In this document: positions 15,001-30,000 of the stretch, one piece after another
Layout of the letters: every line of letters begins with the position of its first letter
Position numbering within the stretch: the first letter of the stretch is position 1
Source of the DNA: Guillardia theta CCMP2712
Taxonomy: Eukaryota > Cryptophyceae > Pyrenomonadales > Geminigeraceae
NCBI RefSeq assembly: GCF_000315625.1
Contig: NW_005434607.1
Location: forward strand, 55,040 to 119,039
Length of the DNA stretch: 64,000 nt
Direction of reading: 5' to 3'
Translations under genes and position numbers: made by a program
The notes under the pieces: generated by a model
Told to the model about the DNA's origin: nothing
The model's input: the letters and a program-made list of their open reading frames with translations, nothing else
Database searches by the model: none

Positions 15001-18000
15001 ATCCAAAGAAGCATTTTCGTTGGAGGAATTGAAATGAATTGCCTACGATAGTGACTTGATCGTTGTACAGCGAAGTGGGTGTTATCGAAAGAAACGTGGG
15101 TCGAATCATGCATCGAATCATGATCGCATCTTGCAAGCAATTTCTGCGATCAAAACACAATTCCATTGTATGGTCACCATGCCTCGTACAATTCACGGAG
15201 ATTGCGATTGATGTTTGAGATATCTGAACAACTTCTGCAACTGAGCTTAATGTGCTTATGGATATCTGAGAGTTGTTTGGAAAATTCTTTCCGAAGACAG
15301 TAACGATAGAAGCTTCATATACGCCAACAGCAGACGGTCTTACTTCAATCACCACCGGAATAGTAGCTTTATCAAAGTCATCAGATTGCATTTGAGCGTG
15401 ATGTATCGATCTGTCAACATGCAATACTGCAGTTCTGCCAAAATCCATATTGAAAACACAATCGTTACCCACTTGGACAGTATGATTGCCGGGGTTGAGG
15501 ATTGTATCCAACGTTGCTGTCAACATAGTTGAGGACAACCATTCTACATTTTTGCACAGAGTCTGACCTAACCGAAGGCAGAGCGATTCCGCAAAGTGCA
15601 CTCCAAAGATGGTGACGAGTACACTCTCGAAGGTAGTTGTTCTTGATGGTTTGATGAAATTTACAATAGCGGCAGATGAAAAGGCAAGTAATACGCTATT
15701 GGAGTAGTGATATTCATCATATGTGAGTTGTACCTTGACTTGAGTTTTTTGAGGCAAGGAAGGAGTGGACACTATGACTTGACTCGATCCAATGAATTTA
15801 GCACTTCTCACTAAATGCGAGTCAAATACAACTTTCAAGATCAAATCTATTTGAAAGCCATGGTGGCTTTGTATTGTGATCACTGTACCGCCTCGTGTAG
15901 ATATGATAGAAGGATAGATTGTAGTAATTTTCAGCTGCGAGTAGTAAATAAAAACTTGCCTTGCTCCCACTCTAAAGTTGCCAAACGACAAGCCAACAAA
16001 AGTTTGCCCTGAATGAGGCGTCGCAGGAAGAATGCAATAGAATTCTGCTTCCTGTTGGTGAACTGGAACAGATTCGCTTCCAAAATAACATTGAGAATTC
16101 GGCCTTGGAGGGAATTCACCGTCCATGGTAACTCTCAAGCCACCGTGGATTGGACCCAATGAGGGGTAGAACTTAATCACGCTAGAGTTTATCGCTTCAA
16201 AGGTCATGTGATTGCTGCTAGTGACTTCATTAAATGATAGGAATAGGCCATAAAATCCTGGTCTCTCAACAGCAATGCTTGTTATGACCTTGGAGCTACT
16301 TACATAGGTCGCTGCAAACCTGCTATTGGAAAGGCATGCAGTCGGGTTATTTAAAAAGTGTTGACCAATTAAGGTGATTGTAGAATCCCCAGAATTGATA
16401 CGGGTTTGTCTTGGGAACAAATCAAGTAAAATTGGTTGATTGTAGAAATGGAACACAAACTGTGCGGTTGGGACATATGAATCCACGTCAAAAGCGAAAG
16501 ATCCTTCAGTATGAGGAGGTATATAGCAACGCAATCTTGTCGAGGAGATGAATTGAGTGATCAAGGTAGTGCTGCCCTCGTTACACCTTGAATCACTATC
16601 AAAACTGCTTCCTAATATCATTACCCAGAAATCACTGTTTGATGGTCCAAAATAAGGCATTATTGAAGTAATGGCAGGAGGCTCACGTATTTCCAAGACT
16701 CCAACAGAAAAATGAAAGTAAGTTTTCAGATCATTGGTGCAATTCAGGTATAAATTAACAAAACTGGTTGATAAAGCAGGTGTATCACATAAAATTTGTG
16801 TAGCATTCACATTTTTAGAAAGCATGCTGAGGTTTTCATACAAGCAGACGCACCTCTTGAAGTCAAACCCTTGTCCCTTAACGCTTATCGTGGTTGTTGA
16901 GCTTGAGCACACTTTAGTGGGCTCAAGTGTATACACTTTAGGAACCATCCTGACTTCATGCAAATGAATGTGAGAAAATTCGTTTACTCCGACGAAATTT
17001 TGAAAACGACTGTTCCAGATCGTGATTTCATAAATTCCAGGATCAAGGGCAGGAAGTCTGAAATGGAGCAGAGAAGTTGACAAAAAAGATGTGGGCAAGG
17101 ATACACGGTAAGGGAAATCCTTCGACGTCACGTAGATACTTAAGAATGAGTCTAGATTCTCCCCATGTACTGTGAGGATGTCAGATGACGCCGAAAGAGA
17201 AGTTGCTGGGATGATTGAGAATATCTTTTGAGACATTGCAGGGGTAGACAAGTTGTCACGATAGAGCTCAATTCCGTTGTAGATCAGGACAAACCCTTGC
17301 AATTTTGCTGTTGGCCGATGAGGAATGTTGCAAAAGATGAGAGATGGAGGTATAGTTTGCCCAAGGAAAATCTCATCATTTATTGTACAGTGTACAACTG
17401 AGCTGTTGGAAATCTCCTTCCCAATGAATTCAAGCCTGTCATACCTTTTGTTGTATGTTACTGATCGTATTTGTGGCATATCAATGTAAGTGAACATTTG
17501 ATTGCATTGAATTCTTTCACCTTCAATTTCAAAGAAAACCTGAAAACGTCCAGTGAGCTCGCAAGCAGGAAGTACACAGACTAAATCTGTTGCATTCAGT
17601 CGCATACATGTGGAATTTTTGGAAGAACTGTTCAAAACTCCGCAAACAGCATGTCCAACAATGCTGGCTTCCGATAATTTTACCGTAATACTCTGAGTGT
17701 AGCCCTTGATTCCAACAGAGGGTGAAATCAGCAGAACTCGAGGTAATGGTCGAAATTCGAATAGAAAATCTATGAATACTGTTAGACCGTTGTCGAATGA
17801 CAATGAAACTGTGCTATTTCCAATAGGAGAATATGGTACTTTACAACTCTTATTCTGAAAATCCATCAAGGCAGAAGTCTTATTGCTTCCAAATAGACAA
17901 TACACATCACCAGTATTCTCAGGCAATTGGCCAAGAATGGTCACATAAAAGCCTCCCTTGTGAGGACCTGATGAAGGATATACGGCTGGAGATGGACCTT

Positions 18001-21000
18001 TTGAATGAAATATTCTCAAATGATGTTGGTACAAAAGCTGATCTTCAAAAACGTGGAATTTGACATTTACATTGCTCGTGTTGAAGATCCCTTTTATCAA
18101 ACAACTAATCATTGATGACGTTAGATAGACAGCGCGCTCAGTCTTTCCCAGAGCAGTACAGTACAAAGTAATATCCTTGTGCATCCCTCGGCCTATTATA
18201 GTAATCGACTTCCTGCTAGCTGGCAGAGACAGAAAGGGGACTACCTTATCCACGATTGGTTGAGGAACTAGCAATAGTTCAGACATTGACAATGCTTCAG
18301 AAGAAGAGTGCGAGAAGAAACCAACTTTAATGCTTCCTGCTCGATGCATCTTTTGTAACACAAAGGAATTGTTGGTAATATCAGCGACGGTCTCGTTTAT
18401 GACTGCAAAATCTAATGGCAAACCAAGGAATTGGTAACCAGCTATTGAGATTGACATTCCACCTTCAACGAATGCGATAGATGGAATTAAAGAGACTTGT
18501 TTGACGTGTTCAGCCACTCGAATTTGATGTGAATTGTGCATGCAGGCATCAAAATTGAAACATATCTGCAATGCTACAAAATTTGAATGCATGGGCGACA
18601 TTAAGCAAGTGAGCTTTGTGGAACTTGTCAGCAAAGCGGTGACCAACTTACTCGCCCCAAACTTGCAAACCAGACTCTCTGATGGTACAAAGTCTTCCCC
18701 GATCACTGTGATCATTTGTTTCATCGTAGAGACCACAACCTCTGGATTTACCTGTAAAATCCTGGGAGATTTGCGATACATGAAAACAACAGCTTCGTTC
18801 AAGTCCAGTAGCGTTCCATTGTAGTAAAGAGCGATGGGGCTGGGTCCTGGCGGGTTGGGAGGAAGCGTGCAAAGCAACAAGGTCGAAGAGACAAAGGAGG
18901 TGATTGCAGTCTGCTTATCGAAAATGACTTCAAACAAGTTTGAGAGAAAATTTCCGCCGAAAATAGAAATTATCTGACCTCCGTCTCCTAGGGAACTCGT
19001 AGGTTTGACTGAATGAATGTGAGGCCTTTCCCAAAGATGGACGAACACTGAGTATATCCGACTTTGAGATTCCATATCGATGATGCTCAGCAGATGGGAA
19101 CCCTTGTAGCCATCTGGCAGGGTGCAACAACGAGAACGGTCACCGTGACACAAATACGAATTGCTGATTCTGGAATTGTTTACTTTGCATCCCAAAGAAC
19201 GGTCAAGAGTTTTGTTGATTCGAAGAGCGGCCAAGTTTAGGTTTGTTCCCTCAAACAAGGCAAGAACAGCCCCAACGCTTTGAATTTTAGGTAGCACTTG
19301 AAGCATGATTTGGCTAGATATCGCGCTGATTGAGTGAGGCGAAGTGACAACTGAGACAGAATAATTGCCCACTTTTTCAAGATCGACAAGGCATATGATT
19401 TTTGAACAAGTCAGCCACTCTCCCGTGAAGAACTGTTCGCTTAAAGAACAACTCACTTTGCGAGGATATGCAAAATTCATCTCAGTTACAACAGTGATTT
19501 TTGACCTTTGGTTTGGTATAAACCTTGGCAATACATCGAGTATTTTGAAGGAATGATAGAAGTGAAATGAAAGATTCGTTCTTGTGTAAGAGCTACCGTC
19601 AAATGAGATTTCAAGATGTACATATCTCGATCTATTCATCGGAGAGGTAACACACTGCACAAGAGAGGATGACAAAATACGAGCCTCAGTGACATTTTTT
19701 GATCCAAATCTGAGCAAAACTCGTGAAGCTGAGCCGAAAATGCCAGAAACTTTTACAATCGTCCCACCTTTCACAGGGCCTATCGAAGGTTCTACCATAT
19801 ACAATTTGACATCTTCTTGAAATATAAATGACATCGCATTGGAATGGCAATCCACTGTATCATTGTGCGAAGATAAAACGAAAGAAACTCTACAGGCCTT
19901 CATCATCGGTGGTGCCATACATCGGATGAAATTCTGGAATTTTTCGTGAATAGGAACACACACCATATCAAAGCAACAGCTCTGAGCAAGTTGAATCGAA
20001 TCTGAGAGTGTATGGACTTGGATTTCTGTTCCACCGAGAATTTCACTGCTAGATGGAAACAGACTAAGAACACTTAAAGATTGCATACTTTGTATCTGCA
20101 ATGAATTACTCTTCCTTCCTTCAATGTCGATGACAAAAATTTGCTTCTGCTCAGGGTCTATTGGAGGAGATGAACATTTCAGCATAGAATTAGAAAGGAC
20201 TGTGGCTTCCAGAACTGCTTTCGTACCCAAGATCGTACAATACTTTGGCGGGCCGTTGTCTAAAAATCTTCCTGTCAAAGTGAAAGTAACTCTAATGCGT
20301 GAACAGAAAAGAGATGGATGCACTGAGGATAAGAGCATGTGGCTTCTGCCTAATTGTAGAAAGTCAGATTTGAATAATGCAATATCATCTGTTGAGTCAG
20401 AAAGGACGAGAGAAATGTTTCCTATTTGTTCTGGTGGAATTTGACACTGAACGAGTGAGCTAGAAGTAAAAAGGACATGAAAATAACTCAATTGCTCCAA
20501 ACATGAAAACTGACAAATCAAACCAGAATGAAGATTTCTCCCCGTAATCATTATATTATTCCTCTGCAATAACCCAGCGCTTGGTATGACTCTGTCAATG
20601 TGGACCCTGGTACCAGCCGAAAAAGGAGTTGTTACCGTTGGATTGTGAAAGAAGCCACCATAAATTGGATTTAAACAGTCAGGTAAGTAAATTCCAAAGG
20701 TTGAATTGCCTCGAGGAAACAAATCCTGGGGGATGACACAATACGCAAGTGAGCTGGAAACTATTTGGAGATCAATCTTTGAATCTCTTGCCAGCAAAAT
20801 ATAGGCTTTTGTCAGAAAATTAAAATAGCTTCCAACGATTGTCACCATAAACTTTGGATCTTTTGAGGTGATCTCAGTGAAAGAAACTTGAGAGATCTGA
20901 GGAGAGATATGGTATTCAAAGAAACTTCCTGTTGGAAACATGAATTCTTTGTCTATCAAAAGAGAAAATGGTATGATCGAAGTTTGAGAATCTTGGAGTT

Positions 21001-24000
21001 TGTTCGACTCAAGGTTTGGTGGAAAGCAAACATATTGATTGTTTGAATATACAGCAAAACTCCAAAGCCCCTTCTCCCCAAAAATACAATCAATTCGATT
21101 GAATCGATGAAAGATTCCAGAAATTGTGATTGGGCATGCATTGTGTATGCTTCCACGGGTAGGATAAATTCGTACCTGATTTGATGCATTGACATATTCT
21201 ACTTTGATCTTTGGTGACAAGAATGCACTCGATGCGAGATTGTAATAGACTGAATGTATACCCAACGATCGTTTTGGCATCCAAACTCTATTTTCTGTCG
21301 ATGAAATCCATTGAGACCTGATCACTTCGTCATCCATGCTCCAACATGAACTGCAAGACCTAAAATTTTGTCCCAAAACTGTAACTTGCATACCCGAAAG
21401 ATATACGATCGATGGAAGGACTCTTAGAAGTAGCGGTGGCTGAAATGTTGACACAAGAAATACGTTTGAGTCGACATCAATCCCATTGTTTGAAACGCTA
21501 ATCGTGGAAAACCAAGATGAATTGCTGAATCGACTACAAGTAATTATGCTTGCTGAGGTCCAGATTCCATGAGCTTTCTTCTTGTCTAGGAAGCAGCTTA
21601 ACGAAGGCACATTCATGAAATTTTGACCCAGCAATGTGATTACATTATGTCTGAACGAAAAACGAGCATCTTGAATAACAATGGGAGGATAGAAAGAGAA
21701 GGGATGTTTTGCAAACGAATAGCTGCTTGCTACATTCAAGACTTCGAGTTGGATCATGGATTGCTTGTGAGTAGGTGAAATGCATATATACCTGCCAGAT
21801 CCATTGACTGGTTGAAGAGGAACCCTCAAAGAACCAAACGAACAAATGTAATTGTCTATCGGAAGTTTTTCGTGAAACTCAAAAGTGACGTGGGTGCCTC
21901 CTGAAGCCGGTCCAAATGAAGGGTACATTGTGTTCAAGACAAATTCACTGATGACGTGGAATTTCTCTGCACTCCAAAGAGTCTTATCAGAGTCTATTCT
22001 GATGCCGAAGTCGAAAAGTCCAACCTCCGAAAAGGCAGGAGACTCACAAATTACAAGCTGTGGGGAAGCAAGAGACGCGCTTGTTGTGAAATTGCCGAAG
22101 ATGCATGAAAGGGCTGAAAGATTGTCAAGGAAAAAGCCTTTGATCTGAACAGCTATTCTAGGGGCTCGATGAATCAGTGCAGCTGAAGGCTCAAGATTCA
22201 AAATCTCTGGCTTTGGAAGTATGTGCAAACAACAAAACGGGGTCGATACCTCCTTTCGTGTGTGGCTGTAAAGACTTATCGTCATGTTCCCCTGTATCGA
22301 ATGGCTTGGAAGGGAACAAATCAGGAAAGACTGTGTGACTCGGACACTGCTCAAGAACAAACGAGATCCCAAACTGCAATTCAACGGCAATCTATCATGA
22401 AAATTGGTTCCCAAAATCGTGATAGACAAAGCAGAATGTGTAATCAATGAGGGACGCAAGTCAAGGATCGTTGGCATCCCCAACACCTCAACGAACAAAT
22501 CACTCTCTCTTGCTATGTCATTGAATGGGTGAAGGATGGATTGGATGCCGGAATTCATCATCGGTGGCACTTCGCACAAGGCAATTGAAGATGAGACATA
22601 CTGCCCTGGGACAATGAAACCTTCCATGACAAAGCATGCTCCAAACAAAGATTGAGGGTATGGAAACCCCTCACCGATGAGACTTACCGTGCTGGCAGAA
22701 CCCATCGTGACAATGCTTGGACGTATTTCAATGAGATCAGCTCGCTGATCAAGCTCAAACGAAGCAGCAGCAGACTCATGCAAACAAACGACCTCTATAA
22801 TTGACCTTGCTGGTAGCTTGACTGATGATTCGCAGCTTATAAAGGTGGAAGTATGTAAATGCAGGCTTTTAGCATGCAAATGTGATAGCAGACATGAACA
22901 ACTAAGATCAAAACCGGTTCCATATATTTCAAAGGAATATCGGAGGAGGTTGAGATACTTTAGGCTGGCATTGAATATTCTCAAATTGATGTACTGAACT
23001 GAGAAAGGTATGGAAAAGTTGTAAAGATCTGATTCAATTGCCACTGAAGCTATTCCAGGCAATTCTGGGATGGTTTCTGTAGTGATCATCGAGAGAGAAA
23101 ACCACTGAATTTTGGTTTGCTTTCCGGACGGAAACTTCAGGTAGAAACCTATCCTTGGGTCAAAATGTTCTCCACGCAGGGTGATCGTGGTACGCCCTGA
23201 GCTGGTCACTTCTGAGGGGACCACTTGCAAAATCAGAGGTTCCTGAAAATACTCATAATTCGACTTATAAACCACGTCGTCATTTGCATCGAATAATGTC
23301 AAATCAAAGAGGCCTGATTCAGTTGAACGGGGAGCAACAATCTGAAAGACTAAGCCGCTGTAGTTTAACCTGAATGTCGAGTTCAGAAGATTCGCGACGA
23401 CAGGTTGCTTATCCATGGTAGGTATTCGAATTTCGACGGCATTTCCCTCTGTCGGTCCCTTAGAGGGAACAAGTAAAGCATTGAGAACCAGAGAGAAGGT
23501 CAAGTTGTTTGAGATTCCTCTGTAAGTAGTTCTGATTGCAACATGCATTCTGGTTGTATCTGTGCCCACTTGTGGGACAGAACATAACAACTTAAAAGCA
23601 TTGACGAAAACAGTTTGCACTTGTAGCATTCCAATTTCACATTTGCAACTCGAATCAAAGTTCTCACCGAAAACCGTTATGCCATTGGCAGTTGACTTTG
23701 AAACAACACTTGGTGATAAGGAAATTAGTCTTGGAAGATCAACGATTGTGAAAATCTGATTAAACTTGAAGACAAAGGAAGCATTGAGAGACAGCGATAC
23801 CGTGTAGTTTCCAGGGCTGCGTACAGGAATTGCGCATTTTAGAAGGCTGGAACTCTGCCAAATAGCACGAGCGTGAATGTTTAGACCAAAGACACACTGA
23901 AATGTAAAATGGCTTATCAAATTACGACCATAGATTGCCAAGGGAATTCCAGAATGTGCCTTTGTTTCCGTAGGTGAGAAATGTGAAAAAGATATTTCGA

Positions 24001-27000
24001 TTATCTCAAATAAAAGCGTGACCGGATTTCGATTCAAAACATTAGATGGTATATCAGAAAGTTGCAAATCAAAGTTGAATGTACCAAGAACATTGTGCCC
24101 TGGATGTGCACAATGAATGGCAGTTGAGGATTCTACTTTTGCTGGAGCGGGCAAACCACCGAACAAACATGTAAAGTTAGCATATTCGTAAAATTCTCCT
24201 CCAATAACAGTAACAACTGTAGGAAATGTACTGAAGACGAACGAGGGCGACAATTTTCTTACATAAAAGTTATTCGCAACAAGGAAGGGGAAGGAGGAGA
24301 GATGTAGGCCAGGCTCCGGAAGCAAGGATACAGAGAAAATGGTACGTTGAGGTCGTTCAGTCATTGGACAAGGACACAAAATTGAGGTTTCATTTCGGTG
24401 TATGCCTTTACAGCTCATCTCTCCGATAGTGCAAACAAAATTGCAGCTGCCTAACAAGTTGTCACCAAATACTGTGATGATGGTGGACGAAGAAGTTGAA
24501 GACCAGGTTGGTTCGATCCCATGAATTTGAAACTCTTTAACATTCAAAGTGATGTTGGTATCAATAAAAGTATCGGGCTCAAAGCTGAAACTGAAACCCA
24601 TGGTTCCAGCAGTGCTTGGGGGTTTGACACATTTCAATGTGGAGCTGCTGACATATACTGCATCCATGACTATACTCGCCCCAAACTTGCAAACCAGACC
24701 CTCTGATGGTACAAAGTCTTCCCCGATCACTGTGATCATTTGTTTCATCGTAGAGACCACAACCTCTGGATTTACCTGTAAAATCCTGGGAGATTTGCGA
24801 TACATGAAAACAACAGCTTCGTTCAAGTCCAGTAGCGTTCCATTGTAGTAAAGAGCGATGGGGCTGGGTCCTGGCGGGTTGGGAGGAAGCGTGCAAAGCA
24901 ACAAGGTCGAAGAGACAAAGGAGGTAAAGGCAAATTTGGAGCTGAATGTGACGCTCATATACGAATCCAAGAAATTTTCACCAAAAAGAGTTACCATTCG
25001 GCCACCATGAATAGGTCCTGTTCTCGGAATGGTATGTGTAATTTTAGCAGAGTACATATGTAAGTTGATCTTGTTTGAGACAACTTGTCCAATCAAGTCA
25101 ATCATGTATAGACTTATCATGCTGAAAGACACATGAAGCTGAGTGAAGCCGCATTGTACTTGCTCTGTCGATTCATAGATGGCCTCTACGCAACTAATAC
25201 CTGATAAACAGCATTTAAGAGAAGTTTGGTTATTGAAACCCGAGCCGGTAATTAGAATGAGGAAGCCTGTACCAATGGAATGATGTGATATATTTTGTAT
25301 TCTTACCATGTGCTTGACCACAAAAGAAACTTCGTTCGAAAACCTTTGGGTCCCATGCCAAATTGATAATGTCAGATTGGAACAGCCTTGATACTTGACA
25401 TTGCAAAGTAGAAGGCTCGAAGTCAAATACTGAGCATGAAACATTTCTCTCCCAAGCATGCAATGAATAGGGAATGCATCTGTCCAGTTCGATCCAGATA
25501 CTAAAACGTTTGATTGTCTGTCACTGTCAATGATTGATGGATTTACAGAAGTGACATGCATGACAGGGAGTAATTGGACGCTTCCTGCAAATTGTGCAGC
25601 ACTGTTGAAATGGTCAGAAATGAAAACGTGTTGGTTTCCAGTGACAGTTGAACGACTGTTGCACAGCACTTGAGTTGATGTTACGATTCTTGCAGAATCA
25701 TCATCATTTCCAATCTTGCAGCGAAGGTTGGACTTCAACCTAAACTGCCGTCCAATTACTGTCAGTATGGAACCTGCAATTACCAAAGATGGATTGACGG
25801 AGTATACTTGAAATTCAAATGTTTGCTTGAGTGCGAGCTTATTGGTCATACAGCCCAAGTATGTCGCAGAAACAGATGTATTTGTCATCACGACCTGAGG
25901 AATTTTCAAAGCAATATAATGGGCAGAGATTAGCGTTCCAATTACTGAAATATTTCCAAACAAGATTGGAATGCTCTCAGGAATTGAAGGACTCGGCTTG
26001 AAATCATCGCCGAATATGGTTATCATGGCTCCGGAAGCAAAACTGTGAGGATTGATTACACTGATCAATCTTGGAGGAGTGTGCAGCAAGACAGGGACGT
26101 GGGATGGATAGAATTCTCGGGAATTGAATGAAATTCTGAGATCGTATCGAGTTTCTTGCAGACAGGAAGAATTTAGGTAGCACAAGACAAGCGAGCCATT
26201 CACAACTTTCGCTGTCAGACTGTATGATCCCAACTTGCAGCTTGGCGCGTCTGTCCAAAATCCAGCTCCAAAGATGGAAAGGACTTTAGATTGGCCATGA
26301 CATATTACAGACGGTATTATGCTCGAAATTCGTGGATCTTCGTAGTACATAAAATTCAGTTCACGTGTAGAGGTATGATTTGTAGCGTCCTTGATATGAA
26401 ATTGAACCATCCCCGCGACACCGGGAGGTGAAAAACAAACAATTAAAGTCTCACTTCTCCAGATTGCCTCAACCTCTTTGGATCCGAAAACACATTTCAA
26501 AGGTGTGGAGATATAGGACACATTTGATATCACCAATTCAATTAGAGTCTTGCCGTGTATCGGACCTGTAGATGGGAAACACTTGAAGTTTGAAATTTCT
26601 TTGTGAGAAGAGAAGAATATCTCAGTTCTATGAAAATTGTACCCAAATACAATGAAATCAATGAAAAGTCTGCCTTCGAACTTTCTCGGAGGTAAATCAC
26701 AGTGCAATGCTGAAGTGGACACAAAGTCTGACCTTGTCGAAAGGTTCTGCACAACTATATACACAGGGGAGTCTCTATCAAAACGATGACCTAGAATCGT
26801 CAATGTGATCTGATCTTGAGCGATTACGATAGTTGGGAAAACTTGTTGAACGGAAGGTAAGGGCTTAGCTTCAAGTGTGCCAGCTTCTATTTCAAGGTGA
26901 GCAAACCGCAAAACGACGGTGTAATTTCCAATCTCAAGTGCAGGGATAGCACATCGCAGCAATTTTTGGTCAAGAGGTTGACCGTTCCCCATGGCCAAAT

Positions 27001-30000
27001 TGCCAAATTGACAAATGCATGGATCAAAGAACAAAGGGATAGGGGAAACGATTTCTAGGAAGAAATTGGGCTTGATTCGAGCAGGAGCTATTGTTTGAGA
27101 CATTGTCAGTGGAGACGGCAAGTCAAGATACGAGAAAGTTACGCTTGTGCTTGCAAATGAGTTTTTGTCGCTGCAAGTTATCAAAGTGATTCCTGGATTA
27201 CTCTGTGGTGCTTGCAAAATGATTCTTGAACGATCCACATCCAAGATTGCGGCTTTGATATCGCCAAAAAAACATCTTAGTGCATTGTTGCTCGTGAATC
27301 CAACACCAAACACGGTAACTGTGTAATGACCAGAAATGTGCCCTTCACTTGGAGATATTGAATTGATTTGAAATTCCTCATACAAGAGGTACTTTTCTTT
27401 TGCAAGGATTATCTTGCCATCATATCTTTGGATACCAAAAACGATTTGATTGTCTTCCGGATCCAACATGGAATGTGGAATATAGCATGTGCAGCGGTCG
27501 TTCGTGCAAGAGGCTCTGACATGAATGCTATCAAAGATACAGCTTGCAAAAGGCAGGAATGGGGGAAAAACAGTGATTTCGATGGATTTTCCAATCGGAC
27601 TTCGCGTTGGTGAAAAGGTGAGATCTTGATCTTTATATTCGAAAATCAGGTTTGATTGAAATGAGAATCCATGGCCGTCGTGGAAAGTAACGGTGACATT
27701 CCCTTGAAATAATCCCTTTGGTACGGTAGCAACCAAGGTGCCTGATGATACATTAAAATCCGTTGTGGTGACGTTTCCGAATGCTAGCAAGTATTGATGT
27801 TTCAACGGCATCACATACCGCGAAACGGCTAGAGAGACAATTATTCCTCCACGAGTGGGACCACTACTTGGAATGACACCATACAAGACTGGAGGCTGCA
27901 AAATATCAAATTTTCGACATACACTAATCTTTGTATCTGTCAAGCAAAACCTCGTTGCATAATTTTCAATCTTGGTGATCCTGGAAGTAGAACATAGAAC
28001 CTTGGTAGAGGTCTGCAACATCGCTCCTGAGTTGACGCCTGATCCAAACTGACAGAAATAATACGTAGTATGGAAATTAGTGCCTAATATTGTGATTCTG
28101 GTGTCATAGCCTGAATATCCATGACTAGGCAGCAATTCAATTACCGATGGTGGAGGGCACATCTGGATTGATGAAGCAAATATCACAATATTGGAATCGA
28201 AAGGAAGGGGAATGAACACTTCAAAGGAGAACTTTGAACAAATAGTTGTGTCAACATAATGCCATCCTTGCCTTTCAAATATCGTTTGCTTTGCAGGCAC
28301 TTGACATTCCAGCACTGTACTAGAGACAAAATACAGGTTTAGTTGATCCTTCTTTACGGAATTCCAGATAAAGTTCGCTCGCAGGTCGAAGTCTGACAAA
28401 ATGGAATCTCCGACTAATTTCATTTGCTGGGGTTGGTCATGAAAGTATAGGAGGCTAGTATGTGTAAAAAGCTTGGGTAGGTGATGAACAGTGTAAACGG
28501 ACGTCCAGATTGACAAATTTCCTACCATTGCTTTCAGCACAAAGACTCCAGCATCTAAATTTGTTACGTTGCATATCGCAGTGTGTTGTGACACAAAACA
28601 TCCATAGAGACGCTGATTGAAATGCAAAGAAATGTTGTTGAGACAGTAAAGATTCTTGGAATGTAATTTCAGTGTCTGTACTATCGGGCCTGAAAAGAGA
28701 ATTTTTGGTTCAATGCTATGAATCTCAATAACATCAAACAAGCAGATTTGTACCGTGCAATATGGTGAGATTTCTATAACATTGAACCCGGGAAAAGGTT
28801 TAGGCAAGGAGCAGATCAGCTCTGAAAAATCCGTTGACTGACAGATAGATGTAAAATTCACAAAAATTCCAACCACTGTGAAGTTTACGAAATTTTGTAA
28901 CTTTGCCACTGAAGGTGAAATGACACAGTCATCTTGCATTTCAACCACTTGGATGAGGTTCGAATCTCGGGGCATAACAACAAACTCATCGTATTTCAAT
29001 GTCAATTCATAAATTCCGGCTTTCAGTCTTGGAGATACACATCCAAAAGGTTCATGACTTACTGCTCCCTGTAGATCACCTACAAAACAACTCATTCTAG
29101 AAATGTTTGTCAAGTCTTTCGCAATGATCCTTATAAGCGCATGATAATTATGTGGAATTTTAGATGGGAATGTAGAAACCACCAAGGGTAGAGATTGTAT
29201 TTCAATGAGAAACTTCTTTGGAATGTATTGTCCATCAATGCCAAGGGATAGTGAGAAGTTCCCTGACTTTGACGTTGGAATTTCACATCTTAAGACGTTT
29301 GAACTTTGAATGATTGAATATATGCGAGTGTAACCAAGAAAACAATGACAGCCATCAGGTATCTGCTGTTGACCAGTTAGAGTGACTTCAAACCTCTCAT
29401 TTTGGAAAGCGCTGACTGGCCAGATCTCTAATGTTTGGAAAAAGTCATAGACTTGAAATTCAGCTTTGTAGTAATCAAACTCTGCAAGCTTGTCGATTAT
29501 GGCTACAGAGCCAATGCATCCCACTTTAAAAGATGGAGTTGAACAAACGACCCTCGTAGAGCTGATGACTTCAATGTTTGAATTCTGATTCTTTGAACAG
29601 GAAAATGAACATTGAGCTTGCAAGGAGTCAAGATTTTCCCCTGATATACTAATCAATGTCTGAATATTGATAGATGTAAAATTTGGAAACAATTTGAAAA
29701 TAACAGGAAGGGGGCTCTTTGTAAATCTCAAAAAGTTTTCAGAAAATATGTCCAAGACTCTAGTACGGACCTCCATTGTACCTTGAATTTCAGTTGAAGG
29801 ACAATCACACAGAATTGCTGACGAGGAGAGTATTTTTGCAAAATACGAATGATTGGCTCCGAATGTGCATGAATACATGAAATCATTTTCGACCGAGAAC
29901 CATTCACCGAACACTGTAAGCTGATCATTGAGAGGACAATGGCTAATATGCGGAATGATTTTGAGAAGGGTCATTTTATGAACTAGCTTCAAAGGGGTCT

